Part shown: positions 16,660 through 25,717 of the stretch, piece by piece
Numbering within the stretch: the first letter of the stretch is position 1
Layout: each line of letters opens with the position of its first letter
NCBI RefSeq assembly: GCF_900101545.1
Contig: NZ_FMZU01000020.1
Span: forward strand, 62,001-126,000
DNA from: Variovorax sp. CF079
GTDB taxonomy: Bacteria; Pseudomonadota; Gammaproteobacteria; Burkholderiales; Burkholderiaceae_C
DNA length: 64,000 nucleotides
Direction of reading: 5' to 3'
Made by a program: the position numbers and the translations under genes
The notes under the pieces: model-generated
Seen by the model: the letters and a program-made list of their open reading frames with translations, nothing else
Told to the model about the DNA's origin: nothing
Databases searched by the model: none

Positions 16660-17109
16660 ATGAACCGCAGGAATTGGATCGCCATCGCCAGCGCAGAACA
16701 TGCACGCCGTGGGCGCGACCACGCCGGCCTGGGCTTCATGCAGGTCGGCCATGGCAAACTCGCGCCCCTCCGGCGCCTCGCGCCGGGTGATCGTGTCGCC
16801 TATTACGCGCCCGCCACGGTGCTCCACGGCACCGACAAGCTGCAGAGCTTCGTCTCGATCGGCGTCGTGCAGAAGGGCGAGCCCTACGAAGCGGACATGG
16901 GCGGCGGCTTCGTGGCGTGGCGACGCGACGTGGGCTACGTGGCCGCGCAGGAGGCACCGATCCTGCCGCTCATCGACCACCTCGACTTCGTCGAGGACCC
17001 GAAGCGCTGGGGCTACAAGCTCCGCTTCGGGCTGCTCGAAGTCAGCGACCACGACATCCACCTGATCGCCGGCGCCATGAACGCCAGCATCAGGGCATTG
17101 GACCTTTGA
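16660..17109 (+). CDS. EVE domain-containing protein (UPF0310)
   Basis: A 149-aa EVE-domain protein. The UPF0310 pattern is clear: NWIAIASAEHARRG at the N-terminus, GFMQVGHGKLAPLRRL, VAYYAPATVL, then WRRDVGYV and LRFGLLEVSDHD. EVE domains have the PUA-like fold that recognises modified bases in DNA or RNA. First gene of a three-gene operon with a GyrI-like protein (19 nt downstream) and a WYL regulator. The biochemical role is unknown. Confidence 0.85.
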   Translation: MNRRNWIAIASAEHARRGRDHAGLGFMQVGHGKLAPLRRLAPGDRVAYYAPATVLHGTDKLQSFVSIGVVQKGEPYEADMGGGFVAWRRDVGYVAAQEAPILPLIDHLDFVEDPKRWGYKLRFGLLEVSDHDIHLIAGAMNASIRALDL

Positions 17110-17128
17110 TTCAAGAGGAGAAGAAACC

Positions 17129-17581
17129 ATGCAACCCCAGCTCCAACGCCATGACGCGTTCAGCATCGCCGGCCTGACCGTGCGAACCACAAACCGCGAG
17201 GAAAACGATCCGCAATCGGCCCGGATCGGGAAGCTCTGGACGCGCTTCTTCGACGAGCGAGCCTATGAAAGGCCGCACCGGATCAACGACATGCGGCTCT
17301 ACGGCGTCTATTCGGCCTACGAATCCGATGCGCATGGCGCCTTCGACATCACGACCGGCGTGGCCGTCTCGGGCGGCCCGGCGACCGTGCGGATCGAAGC
17401 CGGCGATTACCTCGTCTTCAGCGGACAAGGCGAAATGCCGCAGATGGTGCTCGCGGTCTGGCAGTCGATCTGGCAGTATTTCGAGCAGCACCCGGAAATC
17501 AAGCGCACCTATCGCAGCGACTTCGAGGCTTACAGCGGCCCCGACCAGGTCGCCATCCACATCGGCGTCAACCTCGACTGA
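17129..17581 (+). CDS. GyrI-like / AraC effector-binding domain protein
   Basis: A 150-aa stand-alone effector-binding (SRPBCC-like GyrI) domain, the fold used by BmrR and Rob to bind small hydrophobic or cationic ligands. Segments supporting this are IGKLWTRFF near 32-40, LYGVYSAYESDAHGAFDITTG and ALAVW-type helix VLAVWQSIWQYF followed by YRSDFEAY. AAGAGGAGAA upstream is a strong ribosome binding site, 7 nt from ATG. Probably a ligand sensor or sequestering protein controlled by the WYL regulator next to it. Confidence 0.82.
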   Translation: MQPQLQRHDAFSIAGLTVRTTNREENDPQSARIGKLWTRFFDERAYERPHRINDMRLYGVYSAYESDAHGAFDITTGVAVSGGPATVRIEAGDYLVFSGQGEMPQMVLAVWQSIWQYFEQHPEIKRTYRSDFEAYSGPDQVAIHIGVNLD

Positions 17582-17624
17582 CAAAGATTTCGACAAGAAG
17601 CCCGTTCGACATTGACCTGCCTGC

Positions 17625-18335
17625 ATGCGCCGCGCCGACCGCCTGTTCCAGATCGTCCAGCTCATCCGCGGGCGACGACTCACGACCGCCGCATTCCTGG
17701 GACAGCGCCTGGAAGTGTCGGAACGCACCGTCTACCGCGATGTGGCCGACCTGCAGCGCCAGGGCGTGCCGATCGAAGGGGAAGCCGGCGTCGGCTACCG
17801 CTTGGGCGCCGGCTTCGACCTGCCGCCGCTCATGTTCACGCAGGATGAGGCCGCGGCCCTCGTCGCCTCGGCGAGGCTGGCCCAGAGCTCGGTCGATCCC
17901 GCCCTGGCGCGCGACATCCAGACCGCGCTCGGCAAGATCCTCTCGGTGCTGCCGCCGGCAGCGCGCGCCTCGGCAGAAAGCCTGGCGCTCTTCGCGCCGG
18001 CGTTCTCCATCGACGATGGCACGCGCGCCCGTTTGCAGACGCTGCGCGAAGCGGTGCAGTCGCGCAACAAGCTGAGCATGGACTACCGCGACGTCAGCGG
18101 CGCGCCGAGCCAGCGCATCGTGCGGCCGCTCGGCTGTTTCTATTGGGGCCGGGTCTGGACCTTCTCGGCCTGGTGCGAGCTGCGGCAGGACTTTCGAGCC
18201 TTCCGGATCGATCGCATCGACCAGGTCGAAGTTCTGCCCGAGCGCTTTCGCGACGAACCCGGCAAGACGCTGGCCGAGATGCTGCGCCGCCTGCAGGAGG
18301 ACCCGGCGGAACCTCAATCGTCCGGGCTGCGGTAG
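17625..18335 (+). CDS. YafY/WYL-family transcriptional regulator
   Basis: A 236-aa DNA-binding protein. N-terminal HTH_11 winged helix (MRRADRLFQIVQLIRGRR...VSERTVYRDVADL, residues 1-50) and a C-terminal WYL-type ligand domain containing MDYRDVSGAPSQRIVRPLGCFYWGRVW and FRAFRIDRI (about 145-200). Last gene of the EVE operon, 43 nt after the GyrI-like gene. Likely autoregulates through the dyad at 16614-16639. Only 25 nt separate its stop from the convergent dnaB stop. Confidence 0.92.
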   Translation: MRRADRLFQIVQLIRGRRLTTAAFLGQRLEVSERTVYRDVADLQRQGVPIEGEAGVGYRLGAGFDLPPLMFTQDEAAALVASARLAQSSVDPALARDIQTALGKILSVLPPAARASAESLALFAPAFSIDDGTRARLQTLREAVQSRNKLSMDYRDVSGAPSQRIVRPLGCFYWGRVWTFSAWCELRQDFRAFRIDRIDQVEVLPERFRDEPGKTLAEMLRRLQEDPAEPQSSGLR

Positions 18336-18360
18336 CGTCCGTCCGCGCCGCCGGCCAGGG

Positions 18361-19767
18361 TCAGAAGTCGGCGCCTCCGCCGCCAGCCAGGTTCTCGAAC
18401 TTGGTGAGCGGCTTGAGGAATGCAAGCTTGACCGTGCCCGTCGGGCCGTTGCGATGCTTGCTGATGATCACCTCGGCCACGCCGGGCTCCTTGCTGTTCT
18501 TGTCGTAGTAGTCGTCGCGGTAGATGAACATGATGATGTCGGCGTCCTGCTCGATGGCACCGGACTCCCGAAGATCGCTCATCATCGGACGCTTGTCGGT
18601 CCGGCTTTCCACACCGCGGCTGAGCTGCGACAACGCGATCACCGGGCATTTGAGTTCCTTTGCCAGCATCTTCAGTCCGCGCGAGATCTCGCCCACGGCC
18701 GTGGCGCGGTTCTCGTCGCTCATGCTGCTCGACACGCTCATCAGCTGAAGGTAGTCGACCACGATCAGGCCGAGCTTCCCGTACTGGCGCGCGAGGCGGC
18801 GTGCGTTTGCACGAAGTTCGCTGGTCGTGAGGCCCGGTGTCTCGTCGATGTGCAGCGACACGTTGCGCAGCTTCTCGATGGCCTCGGTGAGGCGCGGCCA
18901 TTCTTCGTCGGTGAGCTTGCCGGTCCGCAGGTGCCCCTGGTCGATGCGCCCGATCGAGCCGACGATACGCACCGCCAACTGCGAAGCGCCCATTTCCATC
19001 GAGAACACCGCGACCGGCAACCCCTCGTTGAGCGCCACATGCTCGGCGATGTTGATCGCCAGCGAAGTCTTCCCCATGGACGGACGCGCGGCCAGCACGA
19101 TCATGTCCCCCGGCTGCAGGCCCGAGGTCATCTTGTCGAAGTCGTAGAAACCCGTGCGCACACCGGTGATGTCGTTGGGGTTCTCCGCCATCTCGGTCAC
19201 GCGGTCCAGCAGTTCGACCACCAGGGAATCCATGCCCTGGAAGCCCTGCTTCATGCGCGTGCCTTCCTCACCGATGTTGAAGATCTTCTGTTCGGCCTCG
19301 TCGAGGATCTTGTCGACCGACTTGCCTTGGGTATTGAAAGCGTTGGTCGCGATTTCGTCGCTGGCGCTCACCAGCTTGCGCAGGATCGAGCGCTCGCGCA
19401 CGATCTCTGCGTAGCGGCGAATGTTGCTCGCGCTCGGCACGTACTGCGCCAGCGAATTCAGGTAGACCAGACCGCCGATTTCCTCGGCCTTGCCAAGGTT
19501 CTGCAGCTGCTCGTAGACGGTGATCACGTCAGCCGGCTTGCTGGCGTTGATCAGCGTTCCTATCGCCGCATAGATCAGCTTGTGCTCGTGGCGATAGAAG
19601 TCGCCGTCGACGAGCAGGTCGCCCATGCGGTCCCAGGCGCCGTTGTCGAGCAAGAGGCCGCCGAGCACGCTCGATTCGGCCTCGATCGAATGCGGGGGGA
19701 TGCGCAGCTGCGCAACTTGGCGGTCGGCCGACGGATCGTTGTCGGCATAGGAGAAAACGGCGGACAT
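18361..19767 (-). CDS. dnaB: replicative DNA helicase DnaB
   Basis: A 468-aa hexameric 5'-3' helicase at the replication fork. N-terminal DnaG-interacting domain (about 20-130), linker, then the RecA-like C-terminal motor with Walker A ARPSMGKTS at 227-235, Walker B LIVVDYLQLM and the SQLSRGVE motif. Start MSAVFSYADN. No intein. It follows rplI on the minus strand but a terminator separates them. Confidence 0.98.
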   Translation of the reverse strand: MSAVFSYADNDPSADRQVAQLRIPPHSIEAESSVLGGLLLDNGAWDRMGDLLVDGDFYRHEHKLIYAAIGTLINASKPADVITVYEQLQNLGKAEEIGGLVYLNSLAQYVPSASNIRRYAEIVRERSILRKLVSASDEIATNAFNTQGKSVDKILDEAEQKIFNIGEEGTRMKQGFQGMDSLVVELLDRVTEMAENPNDITGVRTGFYDFDKMTSGLQPGDMIVLAARPSMGKTSLAINIAEHVALNEGLPVAVFSMEMGASQLAVRIVGSIGRIDQGHLRTGKLTDEEWPRLTEAIEKLRNVSLHIDETPGLTTSELRANARRLARQYGKLGLIVVDYLQLMSVSSSMSDENRATAVGEISRGLKMLAKELKCPVIALSQLSRGVESRTDKRPMMSDLRESGAIEQDADIIMFIYRDDYYDKNSKEPGVAEVIISKHRNGPTGTVKLAFLKPLTKFENLAGGGGADF

Positions 19768-19875
19768 GGACTTCCTTGCAGCCGCACATGCTAAGCGGCA
19801 CGGCGGACGGCGTCACCTTATAAGGCTGTGGATAAACGGTGAGTTGTCGGTGCAATGCGCGGGACAACACGGCAG

Positions 19876-19905
19876 GCCAAAAAGAAAGGCCGCCCAAAGG
19901 CGGCC
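19876..19905 (-). terminator. rho-independent terminator after rplI
   Basis: On the minus strand GGCCGCC (19905-19899), a 4-nt loop and GGCGGCC (19894-19888) precede TTTCTTTTT. It ends the rpsF-priB-rpsR-rplI transcript before dnaB. Confidence 0.85.
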
Positions 19906-19954
19906 CACAAGGACAAGATCGCACCAGCGATCTTGTTTTCTCCTTGCCGAAGGC

Positions 19955-20407
19955 TTACGCGCTTTCGCCGTACACCGTGACGGAGATGTCGACCACCACG
20001 TCGGTGTGCAGTGCAACGCTGACGGTGCTGTCGCCGACGGTCTTGATCGGGCCGTTGGGCATGCGCACCTGCGACTTCGCGACCTTGTAGCCCTGCTTGT
20101 TGAGCTCTTCGGCGATGTCGTGGTTGGTCACCGAGCCGAACAGGCGGCCGTCGACGCCGGCCTTCTGCGTCAGCTTGACGGTGGTGCCGGCGAGCTTCTC
20201 GCCCTGGGCTTGCGATTCGGCCAGCTTGGCAGCCGCGGCCTTTTCGAGTTCGACGCGCTTGGCTTCGAATTCGGCCTTGTTGGCTTCGGTGGCGCGGCGT
20301 GCGCGGCCCGAGGGGATCAGGAAGTTGCGCGCGTAGCCGTCCTTGACTTTGACGATCTCGCCGAGCACGCCGAGGTTGACGACCTTGTCCAGAAGAATGA
20401 CTTGCAT
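19955..20407 (-). CDS. rplI: 50S ribosomal protein L9
   Basis: A 150-aa bL9 protein with the conserved N-terminal MQVILLDKVVNLG...VKVKDGYARNFLIP, the long central helix (about 42-75) and the C-terminal domain. Fourth gene of the rpsF-priB-rpsR-rplI operon, 13 nt after rpsR. Confidence 0.98.
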   Translation of the reverse strand: MQVILLDKVVNLGVLGEIVKVKDGYARNFLIPSGRARRATEANKAEFEAKRVELEKAAAAKLAESQAQGEKLAGTTVKLTQKAGVDGRLFGSVTNHDIAEELNKQGYKVAKSQVRMPNGPIKTVGDSTVSVALHTDVVVDISVTVYGESA

Positions 20408-20420
20408 GGTGTCTTGCTCC

Positions 20421-20702
20421 TTAAACGCGGTGTTGGTCGCTGTACGGCACCATCGCGAGGAAGCGTGCGCGCTTGATCGCGGTGTTGAGCTGGCGCTGGT
20501 AGATCGCGCGCGTGCCGGTCAGGCGCGCGGGGATGATCTTGCCGTTTTCGCTGATGAAATCGCGCAGCGTGTCGATGTCCTTGTAGTCGATCTCTTCGAC
20601 GCCGGCGACGGTGAAGCGGCAGAAGCGCTTGCGCTTGAACAGCAGCGACTGGGTGTTGCGCTTCGGGCGCTTGTCTTTGTTGAATTTCTTGAACGTGGCC
20701 AT
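20421..20702 (-). CDS. rpsR: 30S ribosomal protein S18
   Basis: A 93-aa bS18 protein: CRFTVAGVEEIDYKD, ISENGKIIPARLTGT and a basic C-terminus are diagnostic. Lies between priB and rplI, which is the classical order. Confidence 0.98.
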   Translation of the reverse strand: MATFKKFNKDKRPKRNTQSLLFKRKRFCRFTVAGVEEIDYKDIDTLRDFISENGKIIPARLTGTRAIYQRQLNTAIKRARFLAMVPYSDQHRV

Positions 20703-20723
20703 TGTGGGACCTCTTTTCGAAAA

Positions 20724-21026
20724 TTAATCTTGCTGAAAATCCTGGATGTGCAGCACTGGGTGCTTGCCGTTGCCCGGTGTCGCGAGGAAGCCCTGAAAAC
20801 GCCAGAGACTTCCCAACGCCTGTCTCGCGAGCCGCTCGGCCACTGCGCCGAAGGCCACGGCCTTGAGGGCCGCCTTGATCTGCCGGGGCTGGGCCGCTTC
20901 GGTCACCGTCGACTCGTGCTCGAGTCGCAGGTCGATAGCGGGCAGGCCGGCAGGCGTGAAGCGCAAGGTACCGAGTTCGGCGACGCAGGCAGTCAGCACG
21001 AGGCTGTTGACTGCGGCAGCGCTCAC
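20724..21026 (-). CDS. priB: primosomal replication protein N (PriB)
   Basis: A 100-aa single-domain OB-fold ssDNA-binding protein that assists PriA in restarting stalled forks. Supported by the location between rpsF and rpsR and by the N-V-L-T..G.P...L.LEH pattern (NSLVLTACVAELGTLRFTPAGLPAIDLRLEHES). Starts 4 nt after the rpsF stop. Confidence 0.93.
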   Translation of the reverse strand: MSAAAVNSLVLTACVAELGTLRFTPAGLPAIDLRLEHESTVTEAAQPRQIKAALKAVAFGAVAERLARQALGSLWRFQGFLATPGNGKHPVLHIQDFQQD

Positions 21027-21030
21027 ACCA

Positions 21031-21405
21031 TCAGTTGTTGTTGGCGGCGTACTCGGCCTGCTGAGCCTTGCGGGCCTCTTCGCGCTCGACCGTCTTCATC
21101 ATCGACGACGGGCCGGTCTCAGCCTTCTTCTTGACCACGGTGAGGTGGCGCAGGACGGCGTCGTTGAATTTGAACGCGTGCTCGAGTTCGGCCATCACGG
21201 CCTGCTCGGCCTCGATGTTCACGCACAGGTAGTGCGCCTTGTTGAGCTTGTTGATCTGGTAGGCCAGCTGACGGCGGCCCCAGTCTTCGACGCGGTGGAC
21301 CTTGCCGCCGCCGGCCGTGATCAGGCCCTTGTAGCGCTCCAGCATGGCCGGAACTTGCTCGCTTTGATCCGGGTGGATCAGCAGAATGATTTCGTAGTGA
21401 CGCAT
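21031..21405 (-). CDS. rpsF: 30S ribosomal protein S6
   Basis: A 124-aa bS6 protein; MRHYEIILLIHPDQSEQVP, RVEDWGRRQLAYQINK and KAHYLCVNIEA are diagnostic. The C-terminal tail is rich in Glu/Lys/Ala. First gene of its operon; a TACAAT -10-like box lies at 21485-21490 on the minus strand. Confidence 0.98.
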   Translation of the reverse strand: MRHYEIILLIHPDQSEQVPAMLERYKGLITAGGGKVHRVEDWGRRQLAYQINKLNKAHYLCVNIEAEQAVMAELEHAFKFNDAVLRHLTVVKKKAETGPSSMMKTVEREEARKAQQAEYAANNN

Positions 21406-21526
21406 GGCACTCCTTGTGGATCTTCCGTGGAAGGGATAAAGCCACCTGCAGCGTCGGTCGCAGTGTGGCAAGGCAAAGCCGGCTATTGTAGCAGGGTATC
21501 GCCGTCCGGGAAGTGCCTGAAGATCG

Positions 21527-22063
21527 TCAAAGGCCCAGGGCGCGATCGAGTGCGGCCGCCTTCTCCGGGCCCACTGCGTCGCGGATCTTGGGCGACAGGG
21601 CGAGCAGTTCCTCGTAGGTCGATGTGCCTTCGACCGAGAGATTGAGCCTGAAGCCCCGCAGGCCGAGGCTGCCGGTGAGTTGGGTCGCGATCGGATAGGC
21701 GTCCTTGTAGCGTTGCTGATTCGAGCGCCCCGGGGCCGGGTGCGCCGCGGACGCCTCCGTCGGGGCGGGCGCGGCCGGCCGCGCGGCCTCCTTCGGAACT
21801 TCAACGGCCGGCGCAGCCGAATTGGGCGGGACCGAAACCGTCCCTGCGTTGGCCGCATCGGCCGTTCCGCCCACCTGCCCGAGCAAGCCGAGTTCGACCA
21901 TCTGGTCGATATCCTCGCGTACGATGCCCATGCCGGCATCGAGCACTTCGCTCACCGAGCGTTTGCCATCGCACAGGATGAAGGCCGAGCGTTGGCGCGG
22001 CGTGAGCCGGATCGAACGGTCCTTGAGCGCCTGCTGCCCGGCTTCCGTCTTGACAAGAATCAT
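21527..22063 (-). CDS. hypothetical protein with winged-helix-like N-terminus
   Basis: A 178-aa protein I do not recognise. Three parts are visible: an N-terminal region of about 65 residues (LTPRQRSAFILCDGKRSVSEVLD...IDQMVELGLL) that reads like a small helical, winged-helix-type domain; a Pro/Ala-rich linker (about 75-115); and a C-terminal helical stretch with QRYKDAYPIATQLTGSLGLRGFRLNLSVEG. No signal peptide or membrane segment. It stands alone between the rpsF operon and ppsA, with its promoter probably in the 209-bp gap 22064-22272. Function unknown. Confidence 0.7.
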   Translation of the reverse strand: MILVKTEAGQQALKDRSIRLTPRQRSAFILCDGKRSVSEVLDAGMGIVREDIDQMVELGLLGQVGGTADAANAGTVSVPPNSAAPAVEVPKEAARPAAPAPTEASAAHPAPGRSNQQRYKDAYPIATQLTGSLGLRGFRLNLSVEGTSTYEELLALSPKIRDAVGPEKAAALDRALGL

Positions 22064-22272
22064 GCTGTCCCCCGTCGCGAATTTCCCGAGGGCGATCGAG
22101 GTTTCATGGTTGTCCTCTGTCTACGCTCTCGGGGCTGCGCCTCCCCTAGGTCATGAGTTTGACACTAAAGATTCATCTGGTTGCAATTACACCGAGCTGA
22201 CGTGGGAATTACAGGCCGGGCGTGACGGAATTTGTAGCGCGGCGGTGACAGGACCGCCGCCGCGCTCCGGCC

Positions 22273-24666
22273 TCAGCGCTGCGCGAGCTGCTGCCAGGTG
22301 TCGATCACGCTGTCGGGGTTCAGGGAGATCGATTCGATGCCCTCTTCCGCCAGCCAGAGCGCGAAGTCTGGATGGTCGCTGGGGCCCTGTCCGCAGATGC
22401 CCACGTACTTGCCCTGGGCCTTGCAGGCCTTGATCACGCGGCTCAGCAGGGCCTTGACTGCGGGGTCGCGCTCGTCGAAGTCAGCCGCCAGCAGTTCGAG
22501 ACCGGAATCGCGGTCCAGACCCAGAGTGAGCTGCGTCAGGTCGTTCGATCCGATCGAGAAGCCGTCGAAGTACTTCAAGAACTCCTCGGGCAGGATCGCA
22601 TTGCTCGGCACCTCGCACATCATGATCAGCTTGAGTTCGTTCTCTCCGCGCTTCAGGCCATGCTCGCCCAGCAATCCCGTGACGCGCTCGGCCTGGCCCA
22701 GGGTGCGCACGAAGGGCACCATGATCTGCACGTTGGTCAGGCCCATCTCGTTGCGCACGCGCTTGAGCGCCTCGCATTCCATGGCAAAGGCTTCGCCGAA
22801 GTCCGCGCTCAGGTAGCGCGCCGCGCCACGGAAGCCGAGCATCGGGTTTTCTTCCTCCGGCTCGTAGCGGCTGCCGCCGATCAGCTTGCGGTATTCGTTG
22901 GACTTGAAGTCGGACAGGCGCACGATCACCTGCTTGGGCCAGAACGCGGCGCCGATGGTGGCGATGCCTTCGGCGACCTTGTCGACGTAGAAGGCGCGCG
23001 GCGAGGCATGGCCGCGCGCCACCGATTCGACGGCCTTCTTGAGGTCCGCATCGACATTCGGGTAGTCGAGGATCGCCTTGGGATGCACGCCGATGTTGTT
23101 GTTGATGATGAATTCGAGCCGCGCCAGGCCGACCCCGTGGTTCGGCAACTGGGCAAAGTCGAAGGCGAGCTGCGGATTGCCCACGTTCATCATGAGCTTG
23201 ATGTCGATCTCGGGCATTTCGCCGCGCTGGACTTCAGTGACTTCGGTTTCCAGCAGGCCGTCGTAGATGAAGCCGGTATCGCCTTCGGCGCAGCTCACCG
23301 TGACCAGGGTGCCGTCCTTCAGCAGGTCGGTGGCATCGCCGCAGCCGACCACGGCCGGAATGCCGAGTTCGCGCGCGATGATCGCCGCATGGCAGGTGCG
23401 GCCGCCGCGGTTGGTGACGATCGCGGCAGCGCGCTTCATCACCGGTTCCCAGTTCGGGTCGGTCATGTCGGTTACCAGCACATCGCCGGGCTGGACCTTG
23501 TCCATCTCGCTGATGCTGTGAACCAGGCGCACCGGACCGGTGCCGATCTTCTGCCCGATGGCACGCCCCTCGGCCAGCACGGCGCCCTTGGCCAGCAGCT
23601 TGTAGCGCTGCTCAGCCTTGCCCTGCTGCTGGCTCTTCACGGTTTCGGGGCGCGCCTGCAGGATGTAGAGCTGGCCGTCGGTGCCGTCCTTGCCCCACTC
23701 GATGTCCATCGGACGGCCATAGTGCTCCTCGATCACCAAGGCGTACTTCGCAAGCTGCTCGACATCGGCGTCGCTCAGCGAATAGCGGTTGCGCTGCTCG
23801 GTCGGCACGTCGGTGGTCTTCACCAGCTTGCCGCTGGCCGCCTTTTCCTCCGCGCTCGCGAACTCCATCTGGATCAGCTTGGAGCCGAGGTTGCGCCGGA
23901 TCACCGCGCGCTTGCCGGCCCGAAGGGTGGGCTTGTGCACGTAGAACTCGTCGGGATTCACCGCGCCCTGCACTACCGTCTCGCCCAGGCCGTAGCTCGA
24001 GGTGATGAAGACCACGTCCTCGAAGCCGGACTCGGTATCGATCGTGAACATCACGCCCGCAGCGCCCAGGTCGCTGCGCACCATGCGCTGCACGCCGGCC
24101 GACAGCGCCACGACGTCATGGGCGAAACCCTTGTGAACCCGGTAGCTGATGGCGCGATCGTTGTAGAGGGAGGCGAACACCTCCTTCATCTTGTGGAGCA
24201 CGTCGTCGATGCCCACCACATTGAGGAAGGTCTCCTGCTGGCCCGCGAACGAGGCGTCTGGAAGGTCTTCTGCGGTGGCCGACGAGCGCACGGCAAAAGA
24301 GGCTTCGGGGTTGCCCGCGCTGAGCTTGGCGAAGGCCTCGCCGATCGCCTTCTGCAGGTCGGCCGGGAAAGGCTGGGCCTCGACCATGGCGCGGATCTCG
24401 GCGCCGACCGTGGCCAGCGCGCGCACGTCCTCGGTATTCAGGCTCTTGAGCTTGGCGCTGATCCGGTCGGCCAAGCCGTCATGGGCGAGAAACTGGCGGA
24501 ACGCGTGGGCGGTGGTCGCAAACCCCGTGGGTACACGAACCCCCTGGGGCAGTTGGGAAATCATCTCGCCGAGGCTGGCGTTCTTGCCGCCGACCGACTC
24601 GACGTCGGTCATCCTCAGGTTTTCAAACGCAACGACCAGGGCGGTCGCTTCGAAGAGTGCAGACAT
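22273..24666 (-). CDS. ppsA: phosphoenolpyruvate synthase
   Basis: A 797-aa gluconeogenic enzyme making PEP from pyruvate and ATP. The N-terminal ATP-grasp domain (about 20-350) includes VGGKNASLGEM; the phosphohistidine is H426 in GGRTCHAAI; the C-terminal PEP-binding barrel has GSNDLTQLTLGLDRD and the proton-donor cysteine C758 in GICGQGPSD. Divergent from its regulator ppsR with a 194-bp gap holding both promoters. Confidence 0.98.
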   Translation of the reverse strand: MSALFEATALVVAFENLRMTDVESVGGKNASLGEMISQLPQGVRVPTGFATTAHAFRQFLAHDGLADRISAKLKSLNTEDVRALATVGAEIRAMVEAQPFPADLQKAIGEAFAKLSAGNPEASFAVRSSATAEDLPDASFAGQQETFLNVVGIDDVLHKMKEVFASLYNDRAISYRVHKGFAHDVVALSAGVQRMVRSDLGAAGVMFTIDTESGFEDVVFITSSYGLGETVVQGAVNPDEFYVHKPTLRAGKRAVIRRNLGSKLIQMEFASAEEKAASGKLVKTTDVPTEQRNRYSLSDADVEQLAKYALVIEEHYGRPMDIEWGKDGTDGQLYILQARPETVKSQQQGKAEQRYKLLAKGAVLAEGRAIGQKIGTGPVRLVHSISEMDKVQPGDVLVTDMTDPNWEPVMKRAAAIVTNRGGRTCHAAIIARELGIPAVVGCGDATDLLKDGTLVTVSCAEGDTGFIYDGLLETEVTEVQRGEMPEIDIKLMMNVGNPQLAFDFAQLPNHGVGLARLEFIINNNIGVHPKAILDYPNVDADLKKAVESVARGHASPRAFYVDKVAEGIATIGAAFWPKQVIVRLSDFKSNEYRKLIGGSRYEPEEENPMLGFRGAARYLSADFGEAFAMECEALKRVRNEMGLTNVQIMVPFVRTLGQAERVTGLLGEHGLKRGENELKLIMMCEVPSNAILPEEFLKYFDGFSIGSNDLTQLTLGLDRDSGLELLAADFDERDPAVKALLSRVIKACKAQGKYVGICGQGPSDHPDFALWLAEEGIESISLNPDSVIDTWQQLAQR

Positions 24667-24860
24667 GGGAAAGCTCCAGAAGTTAAAACCGGGGCAACAT
24701 GCAGACGGCGCGACGCAATCGTTCTTTTTGCTCTGGGCGCAGGGGCGGTGTGCATGAAAGAAGGCATTGGGATTGGGGAACGGCGCTGGCGCATTCCCGA
24801 TAATGGGCCGGATTGTAGGCGCCGCCCGCTTCGGCGCGCCGCAGGACAAGGCCGCCAACC

Positions 24861-25682
24861 ATGCACACGCGCACCGTTTTCTTCGTTTCCGACGGCACCG
24901 GCATCACTGCCGAAACCTTCGGTAACGCCGTCCTCGCCCAGTTCGAGATGAAGCCCCGCCACGTGCGGCTGCCCTTCACCGACACGGTCGACAAGGCCCA
25001 CCAGGCCGTGCGGCGGATCAATCACACGGCCGAAATCGAGGGTCTGCGGCCGATCGTCTTCACGACGCTGGCCAACATGGACGTGCTCGAGGTGATCGAG
25101 ACCGGCTGCAAGGGCATGCTGCTCGACATGTTCGGCACCTTCGTGCGGCCGCTCGAAATCGAGCTGGCGATGAAGTCGAACCATCGCATCGGCCGCTTCA
25201 GCGACGTGAGCAAGAGCAAGGAATACAACGCGCGGATCCAGGCCATCGACTTCAGCCTGGCGCACGACGACGGCCAGAGCAACCGCGACCTCGACGGCGC
25301 CGACGTGATCCTGGTCGGCGTCAGCCGCAGCGGCAAGACGCCCACTTCGCTCTATCTCGCCATGCAGCATGGCCTGAAGGCCGCGAACTACCCGCTGATC
25401 CCCGAAGACTTCGACCGCCGGCAGTTGCCGCCAGCCCTGATGCCACATCGCAAGAAGATCTTCGGCCTCACGATCCAGCCCGAGCGCCTGAGCGAGATCC
25501 GCAACGAACGGCGCCCGAACTCGCGCTACGCGAGCATCGAGAATTGCCGGCATGAGGTGAGCGAGGCCGAGGCGATGATGCGGCGGGCCGGCATCCGCTG
25601 GCTGTCGACCACCACCAAGTCGATCGAGGAAATCGCGACCACCATCCTGCAGGAGCTGCGGCCCGAGCGGCTGACCTACTGA
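24861..25682 (+). CDS. ppsR: PEP synthase regulatory kinase/pyrophosphorylase
   Basis: A 273-aa DUF299 bifunctional regulator that inactivates PEP synthase by ADP-dependent phosphorylation of a threonine next to the catalytic histidine and reverses this by phosphorolysis. P-loop GVSRSGKT at 153-160; N-terminal FFVSDGTGITAETFG is typical. Divergent from its target ppsA, the usual pairing. Confidence 0.97.
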   Translation: MHTRTVFFVSDGTGITAETFGNAVLAQFEMKPRHVRLPFTDTVDKAHQAVRRINHTAEIEGLRPIVFTTLANMDVLEVIETGCKGMLLDMFGTFVRPLEIELAMKSNHRIGRFSDVSKSKEYNARIQAIDFSLAHDDGQSNRDLDGADVILVGVSRSGKTPTSLYLAMQHGLKAANYPLIPEDFDRRQLPPALMPHRKKIFGLTIQPERLSEIRNERRPNSRYASIENCRHEVSEAEAMMRRAGIRWLSTTTKSIEEIATTILQELRPERLTY

Positions 25683-25711
25683 TTGGCTTTTACTAAGATT
25701 GATCTTATGAT
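25683..25711 (+). promoter_or_regulatory. promoter-operator of the marR-FUSC operon
   Basis: -35 TTGGCT (25683-25688), 17-nt spacer and -10 TATGAT (25706-25711). The spacer contains the perfect dyad TAAGAT-TG-ATCTTA (25694-25707), ideally placed for repression by the MarR product. The expected transcription start coincides with the ATG at 25718, so the mRNA would be leaderless. Confidence 0.65.
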
Positions 25712-25717
25712 CTGCGG

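Noticed and set aside
22372..24951. An 859-codon open frame antisense to ppsA
   Set aside because: Covers the complete PEP synthase in reverse and shows no recognisable domain.
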